This document shows, in pieces, positions 1 to 6,341 of a DNA stretch of 14,135 nt. Source of the DNA: an uncultured Rivibacter sp. GTDB lineage: Bacteria; Pseudomonadota; Gammaproteobacteria; Burkholderiales; Burkholderiaceae. Location: positions 1 through 14,135 of the forward strand of contig CAMLLU010000105.1 of the NCBI GenBank assembly GCA_946480925.1, read 5' to 3'. The notes under the pieces are model-generated. The model was given only the letters and a program-made list of their open reading frames with translations. It searched no databases and was not told where the DNA came from. Each line of letters starts with the position of its first letter. Position 1 is the first letter of the stretch. Position numbers and translations under genes: made by a program.

Positions 1-235
1 CCGGCACCGACTGCGGCAGGAAGGTGTACTTCATCTGCGTTTCGAGCAGCGGGTTCACCTGCGTGGAGGTGTAGGTGCGCGCGGCCAGCGCCGTGTCCAT
101 GAGCAGCCGCGCGTTCTCGGCGATCTCGGCGCGGGCGTTGCGCTCCAGCAGCGTCCACGACACACGCCCCGCGGCCACGATGCCGATGGCAAAGACCAGC
201 AGGAACACCAGGTTGAACTTGAGCAGCAGCTTCAT
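1..235 (-). CDS. Membrane-anchored sensor protein with DUF3365-like domain, 5' part only
   Basis: Only the first 78 codons are visible; the gene runs off the left edge. It begins MKLLLKFNLVFLLVFAIG, a single hydrophobic helix (residues about 5-22). The following segment has the shape of DUF3365/Tll0287-like extracytoplasmic sensor domains: an Ala/Glu-rich helix ending LLMDTALAARTYTS, then VNPLLE and a FLPQSVP stretch. In that family the domain is a periplasmic, often haem-binding, input module of histidine kinases, chemoreceptors or nucleotidyl cyclases. The output domain lies outside the window. The start is supported by AAGG at 243-246, seven bases upstream, which overlaps the stop codon of the preceding FecR gene. 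Translational coupling with that gene is therefore likely. The family call rests on motif resemblance and the start is well supported. Confidence 0.7.
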   Translation of the reverse strand, partial: MKLLLKFNLVFLLVFAIGIVAAGRVSWTLLERNARAEIAENARLLMDTALAARTYTSTQVNPLLETQMKYTFLPQSVP

Positions 236-244
236 GGGGCGACC

Positions 245-1201
245 TTAACGAGTGGGGGAGGCGTCGGCCGCACTGGCGGCCGGCGAATAGGCCGCGGGCG
301 CAGTGCGCCGCGGCTCCTTGTCCTTGTCTTTGGGCTGGTACTTCTCGGGGAACAGGATCGGGTCCCACTCGGGGTGGGACGAAAGGTTCTCGATCAGCTC
401 GGCGCGAAACGCCGGCTCCTTCGCCTTGGCGCGCCAGCGCTGCATCAACGGGCGGCGGATCCACGGCTCGGCCTTCAGCCATGGCTCGACGTCGGCATAG
501 CTGAACGCAGGCGCGTCCTTGGGCTTCACGTCCGCATCGCGAAAGCGCTCGAAGCGCAGCGGCAGCGAGTCGCGAAAGCCGCGCGGCATGTCACCCACGA
601 AAGCCTGCATGCCGCCGGGGTTGACCGCACCTCGCGCGCTGGACTTGCGCAGGTAATGGTCGCCCTGCTTCAGCGCCACCGCGATGGGGTTGCCGCTGGC
701 CTGGTGCTCGGTCAGGCGTGCATCGCCGCGTTCGACGAACAGGGCGGTTTCAGCAGGCAGCACCTTGAAGACCACCACCGACCCGGGGTTCGACGTCATC
801 CAGAACGGCCGTGTGCGCAACTCGTAGGCCGCAGTTTGTGCAGCCTGCGCCGGCGCGCCAGTGACTTTCGTCCAACCCTCCATCACGTACAGCCAGCGCT
901 CCTGCTTCTGTCTGGTGGAGGTCGCTGCGCCACCGAGCCAGGCACGCGTGGAAGGGCCGAACTGCACCACGGCCTGGGTAGGCAGCTCGATCTGCACGAA
1001 GGCGGCGCTGCCGGTCTCGATGATGTCGCCGGGTGCCAGGCGCAGGCCTTCGACCGCATGCATGCGGCCGGTGCCCCGATAGACCAGCGCGTCCCCTTCG
1101 AGGATGGTGAGCATGCCGGTCGGCTCGGCAGCCCGCACGTTGCCGCAATGCAGCGCGCAAGACAGCGCGATCAAGGCAGCGGTGACGAGTCCCCGCATCA
1201 T
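245..1201 (-). CDS. FecR-domain periplasmic protein
   Basis: A 318-residue protein with an N-terminal signal peptide (hydrophobic residues about 5-18, likely cleavage after VRA or VRAA near residues 24-25), so probably periplasmic. Residues about 30-95 match the FecR domain pattern: an opening strand LTILEGDALVYRG, a glycine turn with LAPGDIIETG, and FVQIELPTQAVVQFGPSTR. There is no cytoplasmic anti-sigma helix and no sigma factor nearby. It is therefore more like the free-standing periplasmic FecR proteins paired with sensors or cyclases than a ferric-citrate regulator. The C-terminal 30 residues are Lys/Pro/Ala-rich and look disordered. The start is well placed: AGGAGGT (1211-1217, read on the minus strand) lies nine bases from the first of two adjacent ATGs. 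The next gene starts ten bases after this stop, so the two form one transcription unit. The ligand is unknown. Confidence 0.8.
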   Translation of the reverse strand: MMRGLVTAALIALSCALHCGNVRAAEPTGMLTILEGDALVYRGTGRMHAVEGLRLAPGDIIETGSAAFVQIELPTQAVVQFGPSTRAWLGGAATSTRQKQERWLYVMEGWTKVTGAPAQAAQTAAYELRTRPFWMTSNPGSVVVFKVLPAETALFVERGDARLTEHQASGNPIAVALKQGDHYLRKSSARGAVNPGGMQAFVGDMPRGFRDSLPLRFERFRDADVKPKDAPAFSYADVEPWLKAEPWIRRPLMQRWRAKAKEPAFRAELIENLSSHPEWDPILFPEKYQPKDKDKEPRRTAPAAYSPAASAADASPTR

Positions 1202-1502
1202 TTGCTTTGCACCTCCTCGCCACAGGCACAGGCCCGGCGTTGCGATTGAAAAATCAATCTAGACCCCGCCCGCAGCACCGTCAATCACTCGAACGCGGAG
1301 GGCGCCAGATGCATCCGGGCCCGTGTTTTTAGGGGCTCGCACAGAGAGGCGGCAGCAGTAATATGGCCCGCGACTCTTCGTGCTCGATGCGCGCATCGGC
1401 TTCGGTTTGGAGAGGTCTCCCGAATGTGTCGGCCCCGGTCGCGAAGCAGTACGCCCACCCCCGAAAGGGCGATGAGCAGTCTTCGAAAGCGGCCTTGCAA
1501 CA
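1202..1502. other. Divergent intergenic region
   Basis: These 301 bases separate two divergent genes and must hold promoters for both. I see an AT-rich inverted repeat at 1244-1259 and a TAATAT (1359-1364) that resembles a -10 box for the plus strand, with no convincing -35 partner. No convincing small gene was found. An in-frame TGA at 1473-1475 limits how far upstream the rightward gene could start. Confidence 0.5.
1244..1259. promoter_or_regulatory. Inverted repeat, possible operator
   Basis: GATTGA-AAAA-TCAATC is a perfect 6-bp inverted repeat with a 4-base spacer, in an AT-rich patch of otherwise GC-rich DNA. It lies about 45 bases upstream of the FecR gene start. It could be a regulator binding site for the minus-strand unit, or part of its promoter (TTGATT reads leftward inside it). 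No matching second copy was seen, and the regulator is not identifiable. Confidence 0.35.
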
Positions 1503-2573
1503 GTGGCTCAGATGATCGGCATACGCATCGTTTCCCCCGAGGGAGCGGCGCAGGGGGCGCCGCTGCCGGTCGTGTTCGGCGAGGCCGGCGGGGCCATCGG
1601 CCGCAGCGCCGAATGCGCGCTGATGCTGAGCGACCCGCAGCGCAGCATCTCGCGCAAGCAACTGCTCGTGAGCTTTCGTGACGGGCAGCACTTCATTCGC
1701 CAGGTGGGCACGCATCTCGACGTCGAGCTCGACGGTGAAGTGATGCCGCTGAACGTGGACATGCCCCTGCATTCAGGGGCTCGCATCACCGTGGGGCCTT
1801 ATGTGCTGGCGGCCGTGCCGGCAGCGCCGGCGCAGGTGCAGGTCGACGTGGTGGTGGGCGACGCGAGCAACGTGCGCCGGCCCGGCAGGCGCCGCCGCGC
1901 CTCCGACATGGACCCTGCCACGCCCGACGCGGCACAGGCCCGCGGCGCTCAGCAGCTCGAAGCGGCTTACGCTGCGCTGTACGGCGGCCTCGGCCTGCCG
2001 GTGCCGCCGCCGGCCGAGCGCTCGGCCGAACAGCTGGCGCTCATCGGTAGCCTGCTGAGGCGGGCCATCGTCGGCACGCTGGCCTTGCTGGCCACGCGCA
2101 CCATCGCCAAGCGCGAGCTCGGCGCGAGCCGCACGCAGATCCGTACGCGAGAGAACAACCCATTGAAGTTCTCGCCCGACGTCGATGCGGCGCTCAACCA
2201 TCTGCTCGGGCCGCCGCGGCGCGGCTTCCTGGCGCCGCTGCCTGCGCTCACCGAAGCCTTCGACGACCTGCGCGCGCACGAGGTGGCACTGCTCACCGGC
2301 ATGCGCGCGGCGGTGGACGAAGTGCTCGCGCAGTTCGACCCCGGCACGCTGGAGCGCCGCCTGGCGCGGCGCGGCGTGTGGGAAAGCTTGCTGCCCGCAG
2401 CCCGCAAGGCCAAGCTGTGGGAAAGCTACGACGAGCAGTACGAGGCGATCGTGCATGAAATCGAGGGCGACTTCGACTCGCTGTTCGGCCGTGCCTTCCT
2501 GCAGGCCTATGAACGGCAATTGATGGAGCTGGGCCGGCCGCCGGCACAAGAACAAGAGCGTCAGCAGGGCTAG
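1503..2573 (+). CDS. tagH: Type VI secretion system-associated FHA protein, TagH family
   Basis: A 356-residue protein with an N-terminal FHA-like fold (about 5-105) and a long C-terminal domain (about 150-350) typical of T6SS TagH proteins: RTIAKRELGASRTQIR, then RENNPLKFS, a conserved LLG/RGFLAP segment, DLRAHEVALLTGM and LFGRAFLQAYERQ. Known TagH proteins sit in post-translational (threonine-phosphorylation) or structural branches of T6SS. The FHA core keeps G33-R34 and S50-R51, but the usual His of SxxH is Gln53 and the NG loop reads T70-H71. Phosphothreonine binding may thus be weak or lost. The start is GTG 1503, with ATG 1512 as an alternative; neither has a strong ribosome binding site. 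No other T6SS gene is visible in the window, so it is either an orphan or at the edge of an unseen cluster. Confidence 0.85.
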   Translation: MAQMIGIRIVSPEGAAQGAPLPVVFGEAGGAIGRSAECALMLSDPQRSISRKQLLVSFRDGQHFIRQVGTHLDVELDGEVMPLNVDMPLHSGARITVGPYVLAAVPAAPAQVQVDVVVGDASNVRRPGRRRRASDMDPATPDAAQARGAQQLEAAYAALYGGLGLPVPPPAERSAEQLALIGSLLRRAIVGTLALLATRTIAKRELGASRTQIRTRENNPLKFSPDVDAALNHLLGPPRRGFLAPLPALTEAFDDLRAHEVALLTGMRAAVDEVLAQFDPGTLERRLARRGVWESLLPAARKAKLWESYDEQYEAIVHEIEGDFDSLFGRAFLQAYERQLMELGRPPAQEQERQQG

Positions 2574-2794
2574 CGAACGAGAGAGAAGGCGGCCGGCATC
2601 CATCGGCCTGTCTGTGCGATCCGCGCAAGTCATCAAGAGAGGGGAGGACTCACAAGGGTTGGGCTCCTAGAGTCCGTGCTGGGCGGAGATAGGACGGATC
2701 GGGTTGCGCGCTCGCGCGGCCCGGCATTCATTGCGCGCGGCGCCTCCACGGTGACCCTGGCGCGATCGACACACCACCATCCAAGGGGAAGTGC
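2574..2794 (+). other. Intergenic gap before the fusion gene
   Basis: These 221 bases hold no ORF I can support. A 5-bp hairpin (GGCCG / CGGCC, just after the tagH stop) has no following T-run, so it is not a convincing terminator. GGACTC (2646-2651) and GAGTCC (2670-2675) form a 6-bp inverted repeat with an 18-base spacer, which could be chance. AAGGGGA (2783-2789) is the ribosome binding site of the next gene, five bases from its ATG. Whether tagH and the fusion gene share a transcript is open. Confidence 0.4.
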
Positions 2795-5700
2795 ATGCGA
2801 AGGGACTATGCGCAGACGCAGCTGCAAGGTATTACCGATCTCACGGTGATCGCCAAGATCAACGATGGCTTCGTCGAGGGGGCTTTCGATCCTTGCACTT
2901 ACGTGGAGCGCCTGCGGCGCTTGCTGGCGGTGCTGAACGCCGTGCGGGTGAACTCGCGCGAATCGGCACCGTACCCGAGCCCGTTTACCGACTCGATCGG
3001 CCGCTTCAACATCATTCATTTCTTCCGCTTCGCCATCGTGCCGCCGGATGGCGACGGCGGGCCGCACAAGCTGTTGCTCAACGTGACCTTCGATGGCGGC
3101 TGGGAGCCCTACATGCGCGTCATCTGGCGCGACCTGGGCTCGCTGCTCGACATCATCTTCTGCAACTGCACCGACGACGGTTACCCGCTGGCCTTCGAGT
3201 CGAGCTTCGAGAGCTACATGGCCTGGGTGCGCGACCACGAGGTGCGGGCCAACTTCTTCTATGCAGACTCTGCCTTGAGCGTGAGCGACCAGCGCTACTT
3301 CGAGCAGCTGGAAGCCTTGCAGCGCAATGAAAGCGACCCCGAACTGGCCGACGAGGATGCGACCGCCTTGAAGCTGCCGCCGCGAGGCCGCGCTGGCAAC
3401 CAGGCCTTCCAGGCGGCGGAACGCGATCCGCTGGGCGTGGCCCTGGCGGGTGTGCGAGCGCTCAAGGTGTTCTTCAGCCTCGACCCGGTGTACCCGCGCA
3501 ACGGCACGCGTGACGACGACTGCCTCGTGCGCTTCGTGCAAGACGTGCTCGATGAATTCCGCACATTGGTCGGGCAGGGTCTGTTCGAGCGGCTGCCGAT
3601 ACTCAAGCAGGTTGGCCAGCAAGTGGCACCGCTGCTGCACAGGCTTTCGGTGCGCTACGCACTGCAGACCGTGTTGCCCCGCCTGAGCTTTTCCCCGGCC
3701 GCCGTGCAAGCCGGCATCCTGGAGGGCTATCCCGGCGTGACCGACGGCTGCCTGGTTCTGCTGCGCATCGATGATCCCAGGGTCGCGGTGCCGTTCCTCG
3801 AGGGCCTTGGCGTTACCACGGCGGCTGCTGCGGCCGGCCCGCAGCCCCTGCACTACTGCAACGTCGCCTTCACTTATGCGGGCTTGCGCGCCCTCGGCAT
3901 ACCCCAGCAGCGCCTGGACCGCCTGCCACAGGAATTCAAGGACGGGATGGAGGCGCGCGCGGGCGTGCTGGGAGACGTGCGCTCCAACCACCCTGAGCAA
4001 TGGCATCGCCCCTCGCACAACTGGACGCCGGGCGCACCCGGTGCGCCCGGCAGCCCCAGCGGAGGGACGCGGCCGGTCGAGTTGTCCACAGTGCACGTGG
4101 TGGTGCAGTTCCGCTCTGGCGCAGGGGCGGGCCAGCCGGGGGACGGAAACACACTGCCTCCGCAGTTGCTGTCGCTGGTGCAGGGCCTGGAGGTGCGGGT
4201 GGTCGACGGAGGGGCGCAACCCTCTGGGCTCAAGGTGCTGTCGTGGCAGGCCATGCGGCGTTATCCGGCGGGCGAGGTGTCGCACGACCACTTCGGCTTC
4301 CAGGACGGCTTCAGCCAGCCCCGGGTGGGGGCCGGCGTTCACGGTACCGTCTACTGGCGCGACGAGGTGAGCCGCGGCGAAGTCTTCCTCGGTTACCACA
4401 ACGATCGTGGCGACAGCCCCGGTGCTGCAGACGATCTGCTCGACAACGGCAGCTTCCTGGTGGTGCGCAAGCTGCGTCAGCACGTGGATGCGCTCGACGC
4501 GATGCTGGAGCGCCAAGCCCAGGCCAACGACCTGCCCATCGGCGAATTGAAGGACAAGATGATGGGCCGCCGCACCACCGGCGAGCCGCTGGTGTCGGTG
4601 CGCGGGCCGGGGCCCAACGACTTCAACTACGACGCCGATGCGCGCGGTGCGCAATGCCCGTTCCAGTCGCACGTGCGGCGTACGAACCCGCGCGACCGTT
4701 CGCCGATGCCTCGCATCCTGCGCCGGGGCATGTCCTATGGGCCGCAGGTGAACTCAACCAGCAAGTCTGAAGAGCGCGGTGTCGTGTTCATGGCTTACAG
4801 CGCCAGCATTGCCGAACAGTTCGAGGTCTTGCAGCGCTGGGTAGCGGGTGGCAACGGCAGCGGCGTGGCATCGACGCAAAGTGACCCCATCCTCGGCGTG
4901 CCGGAGCCCGGCAAAGCACGAACCATGCGCTTCCTGCATGAAGACCGTGTGGTGCGAGTGGATCTGGGCGATCGCCCATTCGTGAAGTTGGAGTGGGGGG
5001 TGTACCTCTTCGCCCCGTCCATCGCGGCCTTGAAGGGGTTGAGCACGCTCACGGCAGTGCTACCTGTGGCGGCAAAGCCTTCGCCTGGTGCCTCGAAAAC
5101 GCCGAACGTCCCCACGGATTTCGCCTACTGGCAGAACCTGCTCGAAGACCCGAACAGCCGCAACCAAGGCTGGCAGATCGTGCGCGATGCAGGCGGTGTG
5201 CTCGACACGGATTACGGCGTGCTGGTGGGCAGCCCACGGGAGGTGGCCGAGGTGTTCGCGGATGACGGCAAGCGGTTTTCGGTGTGCGGCTATGGCCAGC
5301 GCATGGACGCCTCGATCGGCAAGAACTACCTCGGCCTCGATCCGCACGATGGTCACGCGGTGCAGTCGCCAGGTGTGAACGCCGCCATCGCGGCCTACAA
5401 GGTGGCAGATGTGTTCGCACCCGCTCATGCCCACGCACTCGCCTGGCTGAAGGGCGAGCTGCACAAGGCCGAGGTGCTGACCGGCCGCCGGGAAACCACC
5501 ATCGACATCCTGGCCCTCAGCGAAGCAGTGCTGGCCTCGCTGTGCACCGAATGGTTCGGCCTGCCCGACGGAAAACACATGAAGCGGGGCGGGCGCACCG
5601 ACGAGCCGAACCCGCCTGATGCGCGGTGCCCGGGCCATTTCTTCTCGGTGGCCCGATTCCTCTTTGCGCCGCACCCTTCACAGATGGCACAGGACAACGG

Positions 5701-6337
5701 CATGGCGCACGGCAAGCAGATCCTCCAGGCGGTGAAGAGCTTCCTGGCTGACTCGGCGGCCAAGCCGGGCCATCTGTCCGTCGAGATCCGCGAAGCCATC
5801 GAGAAGGTGGCACCCGGCGACAGGGACCTGGTGGCCCGCACGTTGGCTGGCGTCATGCTCGGCTTTCCGCCCACGACTCACGGCAACGTCATCACGCTCC
5901 TGCGGGCATGGCTGGGCAGCCGCAAGTTGTGGGACCTGCAGGTCCAGCTGCTGGCTCACTCGGGCAGCGGCTACTCACGGGCCCAGGCCGTGCTCGAGGG
6001 CCCGATGCGCGAGACGTTGAAGGTGGCCGGGTCGATCCCGGAGATGCTGTGGCGCACGGCGGTCCATGGCTCGCAGCGGATCGGCGGCGTCGCCGTGCCG
6101 AAGGGCAAGCCGGTCGTGGTCGGCCTGGCATCGGCGGTGCAGGGCGGTGGCGACCCGCACCTGATGTTCGGCGGCCGCTATGCCAACGGCCACGGCGATG
6201 GCAACAGCACAGGCACCCATGCCTGCCCGGGGCAGGGCATGGCCTGGGGCACGCTGCTGGGCATGGTGTGTGCGTTGCTCGAAGCCGGCACGCTGCGGCC
6301 CACCAGTTCTTCGGTGGCGGTGACGCTGGTGGATTGA
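2795..6337 (+). CDS. Fusion of DyP-type haem peroxidase and cytochrome P450-like domain with novel N-terminal region
   Basis: A 1180-residue protein in three parts. Residues 1-300 are a region I do not recognise as a characterised domain; they include a predicted alpha/beta stretch FRFAIVPPDG ... LLLNVTFDGGWEPYMR and CNC at 123-125. Residues about 303-745 are a complete DyP peroxidase: the opening QAGILEGYPG, NVAFTYAGLRALGI, EFKDGMEARAGVLGD, the GxxDG motif GFQDG (501-505, catalytic D504), CPFQSHVRRTNPR with proximal His626, and RRGMSYGP with the distal Arg (643 or 644). Residues about 771-1180 are P450-like: LDPHDGH near 848-854 (C-helix region), an I-helix-like GFPPTT (1023-1028), ETLK (1073-1076) in place of ExxR followed by the aligned R1087 and IGGVAVPKGKPV, and the Cys-ligand loop GTHACPG with Cys1144. 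Two haems are expected. There is no signal peptide, so it is probably cytoplasmic. ATG 2795 has a good AAGGGGA ribosome binding site. There is no frameshift or stop between domains, so the fusion is genuine in this sequence. The substrate is unknown. Confidence 0.9.
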   Translation: MRRDYAQTQLQGITDLTVIAKINDGFVEGAFDPCTYVERLRRLLAVLNAVRVNSRESAPYPSPFTDSIGRFNIIHFFRFAIVPPDGDGGPHKLLLNVTFDGGWEPYMRVIWRDLGSLLDIIFCNCTDDGYPLAFESSFESYMAWVRDHEVRANFFYADSALSVSDQRYFEQLEALQRNESDPELADEDATALKLPPRGRAGNQAFQAAERDPLGVALAGVRALKVFFSLDPVYPRNGTRDDDCLVRFVQDVLDEFRTLVGQGLFERLPILKQVGQQVAPLLHRLSVRYALQTVLPRLSFSPAAVQAGILEGYPGVTDGCLVLLRIDDPRVAVPFLEGLGVTTAAAAAGPQPLHYCNVAFTYAGLRALGIPQQRLDRLPQEFKDGMEARAGVLGDVRSNHPEQWHRPSHNWTPGAPGAPGSPSGGTRPVELSTVHVVVQFRSGAGAGQPGDGNTLPPQLLSLVQGLEVRVVDGGAQPSGLKVLSWQAMRRYPAGEVSHDHFGFQDGFSQPRVGAGVHGTVYWRDEVSRGEVFLGYHNDRGDSPGAADDLLDNGSFLVVRKLRQHVDALDAMLERQAQANDLPIGELKDKMMGRRTTGEPLVSVRGPGPNDFNYDADARGAQCPFQSHVRRTNPRDRSPMPRILRRGMSYGPQVNSTSKSEERGVVFMAYSASIAEQFEVLQRWVAGGNGSGVASTQSDPILGVPEPGKARTMRFLHEDRVVRVDLGDRPFVKLEWGVYLFAPSIAALKGLSTLTAVLPVAAKPSPGASKTPNVPTDFAYWQNLLEDPNSRNQGWQIVRDAGGVLDTDYGVLVGSPREVAEVFADDGKRFSVCGYGQRMDASIGKNYLGLDPHDGHAVQSPGVNAAIAAYKVADVFAPAHAHALAWLKGELHKAEVLTGRRETTIDILALSEAVLASLCTEWFGLPDGKHMKRGGRTDEPNPPDARCPGHFFSVARFLFAPHPSQMAQDNGMAHGKQILQAVKSFLADSAAKPGHLSVEIREAIEKVAPGDRDLVARTLAGVMLGFPPTTHGNVITLLRAWLGSRKLWDLQVQLLAHSGSGYSRAQAVLEGPMRETLKVAGSIPEMLWRTAVHGSQRIGGVAVPKGKPVVVGLASAVQGGGDPHLMFGGRYANGHGDGNSTGTHACPGQGMAWGTLLGMVCALLEAGTLRPTSSSVAVTLVD
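4027..4051. repeat. Perfect 12-bp inverted repeat inside the DyP coding region
   Basis: GCCGGGCGCACC, one central C, then GGTGCGCCCGGC: both arms match over 12 bases. It encodes part of a Pro/Gly/Ala-rich stretch (residues 411-424, PGAPGAPGSPSGG) that sits as a loop between the DyP opening segment and the next strand. In mRNA it would fold into a very stable GC hairpin. It could be a by-product of the repetitive Gly-Ala-Pro codons or a structure that slows translation. Confidence 0.8.
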
Positions 6338-6341
6338 GTTG

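Noticed and set aside
374..1249. Long plus-strand open frame opposite the FecR gene
   Set aside because: Its Arg/Ala/His-rich composition is that of an antisense shadow in GC-rich DNA. The minus-strand frame has a signal peptide, FecR motifs and a strong ribosome binding site.
2589..2615. Terminator after tagH
   Set aside because: The stem is only five base pairs with no T-tract after it.
2633..4672. 679-codon minus-strand frame opposite the fusion gene
   Set aside because: No recognisable domain, and its composition is that of a mirror of the coding strand. The plus-strand frame carries exact DyP catalytic motifs.
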